A stretch of 64,000 bases of DNA, taken from Ryuthela nishihirai. Its lineage: Eukaryota > Arthropoda > Arachnida > Araneae > Heptathelidae. The stretch covers positions 744,001 through 808,000 of the forward strand of contig JAWZYU010000056.1 of the NCBI GenBank assembly GCA_038380435.1. The letters run 5' to 3'. Below, in pieces: positions 11,425-23,280 of the stretch. Below the pieces are notes generated by a model that worked only from the letters and a program-made list of their open reading frames with translations, did no database searches and was not told where the DNA came from. The position numbers and the translations under genes were made by a program. Each line of letters starts with the position of its first letter. The stretch's first letter is position 1.

Positions 11425-11809
11425 AGGGGCGGGGGTGGCTCAGTCGGTAATGTGCCAGGCTCGTAATCTGTAGTTCCCAGGTTTGAGTCCCAGCTGGGTC
11501 AGCGTTGAGATTTATCTCCGCAAAATTCCCCGCCCTGCCCACGGTCAGTAGGGGACACCGATGGGCTTGGAAAGGCCGTCGTCCATCAGATGTGACGTTA
11601 AGCCGTGGCCCCGAGTGTGGGAGAGCCATACCTGTGAACGTTAAAGAACACGCTGGATGGCCTTGACGGGAGGCTACCATCTGTCTCCCAACAGCTGTTC
11701 CAGTGGGTCCCCTCCCCCAACCTTCTCTGAGCCTTCGGGGTCCATGTGACCTGGCCATGTAGCCCATGGTGTGCAAAAAAGTGCCGCTCAGAGGTAAAAC
11801 AACCCAACC
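11425..11809 (+). repeat. SINE-A, full length (family reference)
   Basis: Structure from 5' to 3': GGGGCGGGGGTGGCTCAGTC with A-box-like TGGCTCAGTCGG; B-box-like GGTTTGAGTCC; a middle domain with GACGTTAAGCC and GTTAAAGAACACGC; a palindrome AACAGCTGTT; and the end GTAAAACAACCCAACC. The middle domain resembles the deeply conserved domain shared by many invertebrate SINEs (Nin-DC type), which is inference. A 12-bp TSD CATTTTATGAAA lies at 11413-11424 and 11810-11821. Confidence 0.95.
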
Positions 11810-12150
11810 CATTTTATGAAAGTGTTTGGAGCACTGTCATTGTGGCCACCTCCTCATCATTTGAAAAGTGACAGCCTTTGAATGCAGTTTTCAGCTTGGG
11901 AAACAGATGAAAATTGCAAGATTGGGGAAGGGGAATATTTTAGCTTAGGGATGACGAACCTTTTGAAGCTCAACTGGCAAAATTACAGAAATAAGAAAAT
12001 TTTCTGGTTTGCATGCCATTTGCAAAAATATTTGTTACATCAGCATTTTATCACAATTCACTATCACTCTGTCATGGAATCTGAAACTATATCTGCTGAG
12101 TGTCTTATTTGCTACTTTTGGTATTGATTGAGAAATTACTAGTTACTAAA

Positions 12151-12424
12151 AATTTTTTATACTCCACTAATAATTTCCACTCTGTAAATTGATTTAAATA
12201 TTTAGAAGAAAAATTGTCTTCAGCTGGGTGGGATACGAACCCACGACCTCCTGATAACATGTCAGGTCTCATAGAGCACCTGACATGTTATCAGGAAGTC
12301 GTGGGTTCGTATCCCACCCGGCTCAAGACAATTTTTCCTCTAAATATTTGAATCAATTTACAGAGTGGAAATTATTAGTGGATACTTAATGAGTTGAGTT
12401 TAATAATAATAATTTTTTTTTATA
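12151..12424 (+). repeat. tRNA-derived foldback retroposon, copy 1
   Basis: Two ~105-bp arms, 12163-12267 and 12277-12381, are inverted at about 95% identity around a 9-base loop. Each arm has tRNA-like sequence near the centre (B box GGTTCGTATCCC in the right arm) and an AT-rich outer half. The right arm is followed by a tail (about 12382-12410) ending in TAA repeats. A near-identical duplication (AATTTTTTATA at 12151-12161; AATTTTTTTTTATA at about 12411-12424) flanks the whole. The same architecture recurs at 59119-59812. Confidence 0.75.
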
Positions 12425-12507
12425 TTTCTAAATATTTTTGCTATTGTACTACAAAATTTATTTTGTTTCAAGTAAAAACATTTTTTTTTCCTCACAATAT
12501 TTTTCAG

Positions 12508-12577
12508 AAGGGGAAGTTGAGCCCCAGGCTGGAAACAGTGGAAAATCAGATTTATCTCTTAGTATAGAAGAAACAAA
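12508..12577 (+). CDS. SART1: SART1 exon 2
   Basis: The acceptor is TTTTTCAG at 12500-12507 and the donor AA/GTAAGT. Exon 1 supplies the first base of the first codon. It codes EGEVEPQAGNSGKSDLSLSI then EETK/N across the junction. SLSIEETNKLR is a highly conserved SART1 signature completed by exon 3. The exon ends after two bases of a codon. Confidence 0.93.
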
Positions 12578-13926
12578 GTAAGTTCTTTTCATAATATGTG
12601 TGAAATTTAATTAAATGCTATTCCTCTGTAAATATTAAAAATACATCAGTATTTTACCATGTTATCCAGTAGAGAAATATCCTGTGTATTGCTATTTTGT
12701 TCTAAACCATTTCTTTAAACTTAAGACTCAAAAAGCCATTTCACAAACGTCTAAAATTATATTAATACATTAATTGCAAGACATTTTGAATGACTAACTA
12801 GATTAAAATACCAAGGTTTATTTATTTTAATATAATATAATTAATAATAGTTATTAAAAAGTTAATTTTTGGAAAAGTTGACTGGCAGTTTTACACAAGT
12901 TTATAGGTTAACCTGTTGACTTTGAAGAAGTGTGTTAAATTTAGTGCACAATTTGTTATAACAGTTATTATTTGTGTTCTAATTAAATTTCTACAAAATT
13001 ATGACTTCTGTAGCTTAATAAATATTAGCATGTGCACTGAGTTGTATCATTCTTATTCCACAAGTGACTGAGATGAAGCGTTAATTTGGAAGATCCTATC
13101 CATTGTGTATCATAAAGCACAAATGATTTGATGTCCCAAGTTTCTGATGACTCATAATAGTATTGTAGTTGTTTGAATTTCTTTTACTAGATATGCTTTG
13201 TTGATTCAGAGGCTCATATTTTGTGATAATATGTCACACAACACGAAGATAATTTGATGCATTCAGGTTGAAGTGTCTGTGATTCAGTACAAAATGCAAA
13301 CTGAAGCTAAATAATTAGTTTATAAAGTTATAGGGCAAAGTTTATAAAGTTAACTGCAAAATAATAATATTAGATGTCTTAACATTCCTTTTTAATCCTA
13401 AAATCTAACAATGCGAAGATACTTTGTAAACTTGTAGAATTTTCAAAGAAAGCTGAGATATTATTTTCTTCCATTTTTTTTTTATTCAGATATATTTAGA
13501 CTACATATAAATAAATAAATAGTCCAGGTTATGTAAATTGTATGGTAAGTTTGAACCTCCATAACTTCTTAAATATGTTTTTTTTTTGAAAAAATGTGAT
13601 TGAAGATAATTTAAATGTTAAACTCAGTTTATTTATATCATTTTTCTCAAAGTAGTAGGGATGATTCATGTTGCACTAAGGAAGCAACTTTTATTTCTGT
13701 ATGCACATAGATGAGCTAGTCATGCCCTGCTCCCAAAAGGTCATGCCCCACACTTTGGAAATCACTTCTTATATCACAATCACATTATATCATAAGTCAC
13801 TCATGACTTGTTAAGGTAAATAAAAATGTGAATTTTCTTATCACACAAATCACATATATATATCATTGTTATAAAAATAATCAACTGCATTCTTAAAATA
13901 TAAATGCTGCACTACAGTGAAATAAC
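12578..13926. other. Intron 2, left part; nothing recognised
   Basis: AT-rich unique-looking sequence with no transposase, SINE or coding signal. The only recurrent piece is CATGCCCCACACTTTGGAAA at 13743-13762, seen again near 18099-18118, so both are fragments of some dispersed repeat. Confidence 0.4.
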
Positions 13927-14504
13927 TACCGTATATTTCCGCAGATAAGACGATAGTTGGATCATAAAAAAAGGCCCCCAAAATCCGGGTCGTCTTATAG
14001 GACAGATACAAAAAAATTAGATTGAAATTTATATAAATTGAAACCATTATTACAACAACTTATCGAAAAATCTATCATATTATTTAAATACGTTATATGA
14101 TAATACATTACATTGTAATAGTAAAACAATACTAAAACAAAATAAATATTAAAAGTTATGTTTATTGAGCTACTGAGGAAAAAACGGACAAACCGTAATT
14201 ATTTACAGTACAGAGTAGGGTATGTCCACAAAATAGAATAGCCCATACGATGCTTTTGTGAATAGTCAAGGTCATTACCCGAATGGCCGAATCAGTGCGA
14301 ATGTTTGCGAATAGGACATAATTCCGTATACGCTATACTGTATTATTATCCAGATGATGATCGCCAATCTAAACTAAATTCATAGGCCATTGATAGTTTG
14401 GGGTCGTCTTATAGGACAGATATATGCTAAAATTATAAAACTTTGACGAAAATTTATCTGAAGGTCTTATCTGAAGGTCGTTTTATCTGCGGAAATATAC
14501 GGTA
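13927..14504. mobile_element. MITE with ~25-bp terminal inverted repeats, TA target
   Basis: The left end ACCGTATATTTCCGCAGATA (from 13928) is matched in reverse by the right end (GTTTTATCTGCGGAAATATACGGT, ending 14503). Both ends sit at TA. A subterminal GTCGTCTTATAGGACAGATA occurs at both 13989-14008 and 14403-14422. There is no coding capacity in 578 bp. TA target and short TIRs suggest mobilisation by a Tc1/mariner/pogo-type transposase. Confidence 0.85.
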
Positions 14505-14624
14505 ATAATTATGGAAGCAGATTGAGAAAGATAAGCTGGTCACTTGTGACGACTCATAGTTCACAGCAGGCCAAATTCCAAAATTCTGTGCCACAATTAG
14601 CATGTTAAATGAATCTTGTTGAAA

Positions 14625-15450
14625 ATTTAGATTTCAATGAATATGTGAACTGAATTTGTCTCCAGTGACATTTTTCCATGTAATAATATCTGTAGATGAT
14701 TGTGAGTAATGGATGGCTGAATGACAGATGGGATCACGCTAATTTTAACTATAATGCAGAAATGGTAGAGCTCTGAAAATTTGCACCTTTGGGTAATCTG
14801 GTTTGTAAATCTTGGGGCAAAACAAAATCTGACCTTCAATGTATCCTTCAAGGTCAAAGAGAAATCATGTAGAGGTCATATCATGATCTATGAGTGCTGC
14901 AAATGTGAAAATTGGTATCTGGGAGTGTTTCAGATTGTAGAAGTCTGAAACATTACAAAGTTTTGGAGCTTGAGGATCCTTTAAGGTCGAATCTAGCTCT
15001 ATGAAGGCTAGAGAGTTAAAAATTGGTTTCTGTGGGTATTTTTGGTGGTAGATCTCAGGGAATATTGTGAAATTTTAGATGCGATTGGTCCATTGAGGTC
15101 AAAAGTCAATATATAGTTATACTGGTGTTAAAGGACTGAAAATTAGTGCCTGGGGGTATTTTGAGTTATAGGAAATTGTCAAATTTTGGATTGTGATACA
15201 TCCTCCTAGGTCAAAAGTCAAATATAGATCTACCCAGTATTAGAGGGCTGAAAATTGATGCATGTGGGTATTTTGAGTTTTAGATCTCAGCAAATTACAT
15301 CAAATTTTTATTGTGATGTGTTCTTTGAGATCAAAGGCCAAAGTTTGATATATCAGTGCTGGAGAACTAAAAATTGGTGAATGTTTCTATTTCAGGCAGT
15401 AGAATTCAGAAATAAGAGAAATTTTCAGACCCTTTTCCACTTTCGAGGCC
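14625..15450. repeat. Degenerate tandem array, ~105-135 bp units
   Basis: Five or so diverged units each contain an AGGTCAAA-type block (about 14848, 14983, 15105, 15208, 15330), then CTGAAAATTGGT and a GGGTATTTT.GAG..TAGATCTCAG block. Units vary in length, and no open frame explains the periodicity. Confidence 0.65.
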
Positions 15451-15792
15451 ATATATGGTTCGGAATGACGGTCCGAATCTTATTCGAAAGAAATCAAGAG
15501 GTGCCGAAGACACTGATTTATTTCTAGTAAAAGCATATTTTCAAAGTAAGGGAGTTTTGAATGTCACTGCCCAGTCATGTAATGTGGAAGTTCAATGAAT
15601 TTTTGGTAACATAGTGTATGTCAAATAGATATTCTGGGTGGACTGTATCATATAGTTATCTAACAATCCTGAGTTTCATTGTGTGTATATAGTATTTGTT
15701 GAATCTATACTGATGCACTTTTTTTTTTCATTGCAAATACTGTTTTGCTTTAATTTTGTACTGCCTTCTTTTTCACTTTCTATCTTGCCCTG

Positions 15793-16020
15793 GCCGTCCC
15801 ATGGCCGAGTGGTTAGCGCGCTTGGCTACTGATCTAAGGGACCTGGGTTCGAGCCCCGAGTAAGGCATGGCTGTTTGTGTCATTTTTCTGCTGAGGTCCT
15901 GCCATCCTCTCAGACCTTCTACTATGGCATATAAACTGACAGGCTCTTGTCAGACCTCTGTGGCAAGCAGCTGCTTGAGAGGGGTTTTATTTATTTTTTT
16001 TTTTTTTATTTTTTTATTTT
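15793..16020 (+). repeat. SINE-B, full length
   Basis: The copy starts GGCCGTCCCATGGCCGAGTG, keeps both promoter boxes, and ends in a long T-rich TATTT tail. A 12-bp TSD TATCTTGCCCTG lies at 15781-15792 and 16021-16032. Confidence 0.95.
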
Positions 16021-16429
16021 TATCTTGCCCTGAGAAAATTTTAGAGGATTTATGAGGCCTTTGTTTGTTCATTTATTCCAAATATCATGTCAGCAAGAAT
16101 AATCTTTTATATACAGTCATTGAAACTTTGTCTTGTGAACACATAGCTAATTTTAGCAGTCTCTTTTTCTATTTCAAGAACTTCAACCTGACTATTGTAT
16201 TGTTTCGTTTTATTCACTTGAACTCACTATCTTGTTACATTTGGTAATCCAATATGATAATTATGAGAAAAAAATTGCTTTGGGAACTGCAGTGGGTATT
16301 GGTTGTTGAATGGGCATACAGTATATTATTTTTTGTGGAATTAATAATAAATGGCATATGCCTAAATGAAATTGCTTGCTAGATTTCGAGATGTGATATT
16401 TGATATTGAGTTGTTTTTACCCCTTAGTG

Positions 16430-16822
16430 GGGGCGGGGGTGGCTCAGTTGGTAGCGCGCCAGGCTCGTAATCTGTAGTTCCCAGGTTTGAGTCGCAGCTG
16501 GGTCAGCGTTGAGATTTATCTCCGCAAAATTTCCCTGCCCTGCCCACGGTCAGTAGGGGACACCGATGGGCTTGGAAAGGCCGCTGTCCGTCGGATGGGA
16601 CGTTAAGCCGTGGCCCCGTGTGTGGGAGAGCCATACCCTGTGCACGTTAAAGAACACGCTGGATGGCCTTGACGGGAAGCTACCATCTGTCTCCCAACAC
16701 TGTTCCAGTGGTCCCCTCCCCCAACCTTCTCTGAGTCTTCGGGGTCCATGTGACCTGGCCATTTAGCCCATGGTGTGCAAAAAAGTGCCGCTCAGAGGTA
16801 AAACAACCAACCAAAAACAACA
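16430..16822 (+). repeat. SINE-A, full length
   Basis: TSD ACCCCTTAGTG at 16419-16429 and 16823-16833. The 3' end is an extended CAACCAACCAAAAACAACA tail. Confidence 0.95.
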
Positions 16823-16864
16823 ACCCCTTAGTGACACTTTTGCGCATACAGTGGACTATAAGGC

Positions 16865-17075
16865 ATTGTCAGAACTCCAAAGCTTCAGAGAAGGTTGCGG
16901 AAGAGGACCCACTGGACACCTGTTGGCAGACAGAAATCTCCTTTTTAGCCATCCAGCTTGTTCTTTCATGCACACAGATTTGGCTGTCCTGCATACAGGG
17001 CCACATCTTAATATCTCATCATCATCCATCAGGACATTAGCCTTCCCAAATCTATCGGTGTATCCTTTTTCATTG
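16865..17075 (-). repeat. SINE-A, strongly diverged fragment
   Basis: Reversed SINE-A body recognisable by GAAGGTTG..GAGGACCCACTGG near 16890 and GGCCACATCTTAA near 17000. It is far more diverged than its neighbours, so it marks an older wave of the family. Confidence 0.75.
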
Positions 17076-17162
17076 AGGGCATGTGAGGGATTAGTGGAGA
17101 ATTGTAATCTGTGTGGAGCACAGATTACAAGACTGAATATGGTACTAACTGCCCCAGCTGTT

Positions 17163-17519
17163 GGGGCAGGGGTGGCTCAGTCGGTAGTGTGCCAGGCTCG
17201 TAATCTGTAGTTTCCAGGTTCAGTCCCAGCTGGCTTAGCATTGAGATTTATCTCCGCAAAATTCCCTGCCCTGTCCACAGTCAGTAGGGGACACCGAAGG
17301 GCTTGGAAAGGCCACCGTCCGTCAGATGGGATGTTAAGCCATGGCCCCGTGTATGGGAGAGTCATACCCTGTGCATGTTAAAGAACATTCAATGGCCTTG
17401 ACGGGAGGCTACCATCTGTCTCCTCCTCCAACCAATCTCTGAGCCTTTGGGGCCTTGTGACCTGGCCATTTAGCCCATTGTGTGCAAAAACGTGCCGCTC
17501 AGAGGTAAAACCCAACCCA
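17163..17519 (+). repeat. SINE-A with small internal deletions
   Basis: TSD GCCCCAGCTGTT at 17151-17162 and 17520-17531. The CAACAGCTGTTCC segment is deleted. Confidence 0.93.
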
Positions 17520-17531
17520 GCCCCAGCTGTT

Positions 17532-18388
17532 TTATGTATAAGCCTTGTTTGTTTTAAGTAGTTTCCTCCATATAGCCTATAGTTGCTGTATTTTACAAAT
17601 GTAGACCAGTTTCTTACTGTAGCCTAAATGGCTACACTTGTCATTTCATTCAGGATCTTCCTCTAGGTTTGTAATAAGAAAGGGACCTGTTGTCTGCTTT
17701 CCCTTTGGTTCATCTCTTATAACCATTGCAAACTATCTGCGGTGGCACTCCCTCAGTTTAGCGAAGATTTCATCACACCTTTCCCCAAGTATATGTGCAG
17801 TGGCAAAGATGTCATTGTTGAGACATGTCACTCAATACATGTGACAATGTTGCCAACTATCAAGAATGAACAGCTACTATTTGTGGCATTAAACTTCAAA
17901 TTGTGCAATTACTGAAGAAAACTTTCAATTGATTGGAGCATTCTTCTAGCTTCAAGGATTGTGTTTTTAAAATAATGCATTACACTAAATAGTTGATCTG
18001 TGACATTTTGAGAATTATAATCAATTGAATTTTACAATGAAACTTTCCTAGAAAAGACTGCATCTCTAACCAACTAGTTAAACCTCCACCAAGGAATCAT
18101 GCCCCACACTTTGGAAATCACTGCCTTAAAACATGATGCAATTTATTCTTTAGTATAAAATTCTAGAACTTCATCAGTTCTTTTAGAATATCCTAGCATG
18201 GAAGCTAATGGGAGAAATAGGTTCCCCTCTTGTCAGATCGAATGTCTTCACAAATATAGTAATGCCTCACATGATCTGAGGCATATTTTGCTATTAAGAT
18301 ATCCAGCATATTGCCTCAGGCTCCCTATGGTAATCAGTCGCACACAAAACACATAACTAGAGAATGTTTATAGTTCACATACCTAATA
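17532..18388. other. Intron 2 stretch; nothing recognised
   Basis: No coding, SINE or transposase signal, apart from the short dispersed piece near 18099-18118 shared with 13743-13762. Confidence 0.35.
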
Positions 18389-19289
18389 TACACTAAAGAG
18401 CCAAAACATTATGACCAGCATGGCTTTATGCAAATCGAAGCAGCTGCAGGTAAACGACAGCATGTGTGAAGGTCATGAAACGCTATAAATAACACCTGAT
18501 ACTGAGCTCTGTTAATCAGTGTTATTCTTGTTCTTCAGATGGAAAAGGCAGCCGACTTAAGTTTGACAAAGACCAAATTGTAATTTCGAGACAACTGGGT
18601 TGGAGTATTTCTGAGATGACAAGGTTTGTGGAGTGCTCACGGCCAGCTGCAGTTAGGACCTTCAAAAAGTGGTCTGAGGAGAGAAAAACCACAAACTGCT
18701 GGCAAGATGTGGGCCAACCATGCTCATCGATGCTAGAGGTGAGCAAAGGTTGTCCCGCATGGCATCCAACAGAAGGAATACTGTGGTGCAACTCACCCAT
18801 AATTCGAATGCTGGTGATGGGAGTAATGTGTCACAACACAGAGTACATCGAACCCTGCTGAAAATAGGGCTGTATAGCCGCAGGCTGCTCTGAGTGCCCA
18901 TGCTACAATGGTCACATGAGCTAATGTGTACCTCAGTTCATCATCAATGGGCACACGAGCTAATGCTAACCTCAGTTCACCATTAAAAGTGTCAATAATG
19001 GGCACACGAGCATCAAAACTGGACCTTGAATGATTGGAAGAAGGTCGTCTGATCTAATGAATCTTGTTTACTCTTGCACCATGTGGATGGCCAGGTACAT
19101 GTGCGTCATTTACCTGGGAAACTGTTGGCATCAGGATGCACCGTGGGATGGAAACAAACCGGTGAAAGAAGTGTAAGGCTTTGGGGAATGTTCTGCTGGG
19201 AAACCCTGGGTCCAGTTATTCATGTGCGGGAAACTATCATTTCTACCACCTACCAAAACATCATTACAGACCAGGTACATCCTTTCATG

Positions 19290-19676
19290 CTGGGGCGGGG
19301 GTGGCTCAGTCGGTAGCGCGCCAGGTTCGTAATCTGTAGTTCCCAGGTTCGAGTCCCAGCTGGGTCAGCGTTGAGATTTATCTCCGCAAAATTCCCCGCC
19401 CTGCCCACGGTCAGTAGGGGACACCAATGGGCTTGGAAAGGCCACCGTCCGTCGGATGGGACGTTAAGCCGTGGCCCCGTGTGCGGGAGAGCCATACCCT
19501 GTGCACGTTAAAGAACACGCTGGATGGCCTTGACGGGAGGCTACCATCTGTCTCCCAACAGCTGTTCCAGTGGGTCCCCTCCCCCAACCTTCTCTGAGCC
19601 TTCGGGGTCCATGTGACCTGGCCATTTAGCCCATTGTGTGCAGAAAAGTGCCGCTCAGAGGTAAAACAACCCAACC
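19290..19676 (+). repeat. SINE-A inside the Tc1-like transposon
   Basis: TSD CATCCTTTCATG at 19278-19289 and 19677-19688. It separates the catalytic-domain segments on either side. Confidence 0.95.
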
Positions 19677-19914
19677 CATCCTTTCATGGGAACAGTATTC
19701 CCCTCTAGTAGTGCCTTCTTTCAGCAGGATAATGCACCATGCCACACTACTTCCAGGTATTGCCTGGCCTCCAAATTCCCCATACTCAATCAAGCATCTG
19801 TGGTTTGTGTTGGAACAGCATATCCGATCTGCGGCGGCTTAACCATCTAACCATGTAAGTTAAAAGATCTGCTGGTAACGTGTTGGTACCAGATACCACA
19901 AGACACCTTTAGAA

Positions 19915-19988
19915 ATCTTGTAGGGTTGGTTGTTTGGGGTTTTTTGGCGCATGAGCTACTGAGGCTATAATGCGCCATCTTGTAGGGT
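19915..19988. repeat. 50-bp retroposon-like insert with 12-bp TSD
   Basis: ATCTTGTAGGGT at 19915-19926 is repeated at 19977-19988. The 50 bases between start TGGTTGTTTGGGG and resemble the sequence at 11160-11225 in reverse. It looks like an extreme 5'-truncated retroelement insertion. Confidence 0.7.
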
Positions 19989-20081
19989 CCATGCCTCTCC
20001 AGGTAAGAGCTGTTTCGGCGGCACGTGGAAGACCAACATCATATTAGGCAGGGTTTCATAATGTTTTGGCTTTTCAGTGTA

Positions 20082-21120
20082 TCACCATTTCTTTACCTCA
20101 AATGTGGCTTTGTCACAATTGTAATATTCAGGACTAGGGAAATACACTTGTCTACTTATTAATGAAATGACAAGTGAATTTTCTGGTGTGACTTGTTATT
20201 TTCAAAGCTAGGGAAAATTGCAGCAGTAGCGTGTATAAAGTATTCTAGTAAAACATATCTAGGTGACCTAACTTCCATCATTAAATGCCTTATTAATTTT
20301 GTTGCATACTTTTTTTAAATATTCATAAAAATGAAAAATGTTTTGGACCTCTCTCCCACATTGGTGTATTCCTTTGTTCTGTCTTGTAAAAACTGCTGGC
20401 TGTGCAGATTTATCAAAATTTCCCCACTCTGATGACAGTTATATTGTGGTCCAGATGAGATCTTTGTCATATGAATTAATATAATTTTCCACATTGAAGT
20501 TAATCATCCATATTAATGGATAATTGAAACTTTGTTGTTTTTAAATTCCGAAATGGGCCTCAATGCTCACGAATAGACTAATTCTACGACATCATTTTCC
20601 TCTCCTGCGGCATTACTATTTGTTGCATCCATTTAATTATTTTACATTTCTTATAGTATCATTTGTTATACCAAACACTCACATTTGCCATCTTTAGGTT
20701 TTTTCCATACTATTTGGTATATTTGGTAAATATCCTGCTGTTGTTTGTGGTGTATTTCTTGCACAGCTCGCTCTAATTGAAGGCATGTATCTCCATGTCA
20801 AGGTTAGTAGTGTGTGGTGTTGATCAAGTCAGTCTATTGTAAATAACCTAATTGATATTGCATACAACAGTTTGTTTAGTTAATGTGAATTTTAATGAAA
20901 ATATAGTTTCTTTTTGTTTCTTTAAACTTATTTATCTTGATTGACCTTTTAGAGTTCAGCCACATCTTTGCCAATTGCTTTCTTTTGAAAAAGTCTTACA
21001 ACTTGTTTCAGTTGATATTTTTTTTATGTTATTTTTGAATAACATGACTAGGTTGTTTCTTCATTTTATCATTATTTCTTTATTTTTCCAATCAAAAACT
21101 GGAACATTTATCATTCCTAA
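20082..21120. other. Intron 2 stretch; nothing recognised
   Basis: AT-rich, no open frames of note, no SINE or transposase motif seen on either strand. Confidence 0.35.
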
Positions 21121-21130
21121 TATTTGAATA

Positions 21131-21337
21131 GCCGTCCCGTGGCCGAGTGGTTAGCGCATTTGGCTACTGATCTAAGGGACATGGGTTCGAGCCCCGGGTA
21201 AGGCATGGTTGTATGTGTTGTTTTTCTGCTGAGGTCCTGCCATCCTCTCAGACCTTCTACTATGGCATATAAACTGACATGCTCCTGTCAGATCTCTGTG
21301 GCAAGCAGCTGCTTGAGAGGGTATTTATTTTTATTTA
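21131..21337 (+). repeat. SINE-B, full length
   Basis: TSD TATTTGAATA at 21121-21130, with one mismatch at 21338-21347 (TATCTGAATA). Both promoter boxes are present. Confidence 0.92.
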
Positions 21338-21829
21338 TATCTGAATACAGTCGCAGAAAAAAGGTCCACCACAGCGATAGGAGAATTTTCTGCTGATATG
21401 CTGAAAGAGGGTTTATTCACCTCCCCTTTCACCTGGTAAAATTTTATTTGAAAAATATTAGTTCATGAATTGATATGGAATGGTTTAAAAATGTTTTAGC
21501 TATGCTGCTCTGAGGATATTTATAAATTTTAATTTTTTGGTTCACCTAACTTGCAAGCACTCTGCATGGGTGCTCCCAAAGTGCAACTGCCAAACACAAA
21601 CTGTGTGGTGGTCATTGCAAAGAAACACAACACACCAGTCAACAAGCAATTGTGCAGTTACTTTGTGCAATACTGACTCTTATTAAAATAATATCCCTCC
21701 TGTTTCAAGTTTATATTATTCAGAAATAAAATTTCTATATAACATTTTCTGCCTTCGGTTCTTCAGAAATAAATATTGCCTATCCAGATACCTTTTATTA
21801 TTGTATCATTTGGAAAAGTCTTGTTAAAA

Positions 21830-22640
21830 TTAATATATTTGGGCATTTAATTTTTTTTCCAAAGAAATTAGGAATTAAATGCAATTTAATTTGGTATTGA
21901 CCTATTTCTTTTCATTCGTAATTGGACGAAAAAGCTTAAATTCACTTTTTTTATTTTACAGCACAATTAACAAAATACCTGGGCATTTTTCAAAGTGTGA
22001 AACTGAGAGCAAAAATTACATAAAAGAATAAATTTTTTTATTTGAACTAAAATTTTATGTTCTGTTATCGAGAAATAACCTTTCTTGTCATATATTATTA
22101 TAAATATTTTGGTCCTTTAGTGCTTTTAATAAGTTTTTATTTGCCTTGCCAGATCCTTTAACGTACTATGCTAAAAAGGTCTTATTGAGATTAATAGACT
22201 TCTCATTTTTCTTAAATATTTTATTTTCATAAAATGCAGAATTAATGCTGTTTAATTTGGTATGTAATATGACTTGTTTTTGTTTATTAGTTATTTGGCA
22301 AAACAGTTCTAAAGTTAATTTTTTTGGCTGAATACAGTAAAGAAAGCTAAGCCTATGGTTTCATTCCAGTTTTTTAAATGACCGTGGTAACTCTTAAAAT
22401 GTCAGGTTTTTCAAAATGCATGAAATTTTGGCCAAGATAAATTTTTATTTTTTTTTTTTCAGCAGTAAAACAGCTGAACTTTAGAACTTTATCTTGCAGT
22501 GACTAATAGATACGTGTAGATCATGCTACATGCCAAACGAAAGAGAATTTCATTCTGAATAACGAAACAATGGAAATTCAAATTGAAATTAATTTTAAAA
22601 AAGGTAACCCTGCTTGGACATGTTAAGGGTTAAATTAACT
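21830..22640. repeat. AT-rich dispersed repeat, related to 7830-8830 and 27690-28880
   Basis: The motif TTTAATTTGGTAT...TTAGTTATTTGGCAAAA (22248-22310) is the reverse of the motif at 7860-7940. Weaker versions lie at 21850-21940 and 22480-22570. The family is unidentified and no protein is encoded. Confidence 0.45.
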
Positions 22641-22909
22641 ATGCATTGAAGCATGAAATTCTTGCGTTTTTCCCTTTGCAGTTCTGCTAATTTTGACTAG
22701 ATTGGATTTCTTAGTTCCCATTTGCTTTCAGATCATATTCCTGAAACATTTTGGATAGTATGTGTGCACATTGGTTTTACATGGATGGATGTGTTTTGAT
22801 TTCAGAATGTTAGCATTCCTGAAATTCCATCTTATTTGACAATCAGTTTTCTTTCTTTGTTGCCACCATCTTTTCTCAATACCTAACCTTGTGACATAAA
22901 TACCATAAT

Positions 22910-23280
22910 GCTTACGCAATATCTTGGGCATTAGGTGGTTCAACTTTGTAACTAATGATGAGGTTATGCAAAGGAGTTTGCAACCTCCTTTAAGCAGCAT
23001 ATTGTGCAGAGAGAGACTCCGTTGGTTTGGCCATGTTGCCCGTATGAATAATTATAGATTGGCGAATAGGGTTATGAACAGTGTGCCTAAAGGCCTCAGA
23101 AAGAAGGGGAGACCTAGGATGCGGTGGGCAGACAATGTCAAACAGGACCTTGTTAGAATTGGTGTGCAGAGGCCAGATGCAGCAGATGTAGCTCAGGATA
23201 GACTTGCTTGGAGAACTAAATTGCACGGTCTGGTTGGACCTCTGTGCTCATGGCTGCTTGAGGATGATAATGATAGATAT
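22910..23280 (+). pseudogene. RTE-like LINE, 3'-terminal fragment
   Basis: Only the last ~120 codons of the RTE-like element are present (WFNFVTNDEV, RWFGHVARMNNYRLANRV, GRPRMRWADN), open from 22924 to 23283. The 3' end is a degraded GAT repeat. It is a severely 5'-truncated insertion. Confidence 0.88.

Larger units (their letters stand above)
18389..20081 (+). mobile_element. Tc1-like transposon, inactivated, with nested insertions
   Basis: Terminal inverted repeats CACTAAAGAGCCAAAACATT (from 18391) and its reverse ending at 20079 (21 of the first 23 bases match) lie within TA duplications at 18389-18390 and 20080-20081. The transposase is on the + strand. A helix-turn-helix region (RQLGWSISEMTRFVECSRPA) sits near 18590-18650. 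Catalytic-domain pieces include WKKVV*SNES near 19037, VHVRHLPGKL near 19098 and FQQDNAPCHT near 19720. Frameshifts and stops break it. A SINE-A (19290-19676) and a 50-bp insert (19927-19976) are nested inside. Confidence 0.9.

Noticed and set aside
15797..15862. Functional Ser/Leu tRNA gene in SINE-B heads
   Set aside because: The acceptor stem and anticodon arm do not pair properly, and the sequence continues into the SINE body and TATTT tail; A and B boxes are SINE promoter parts.
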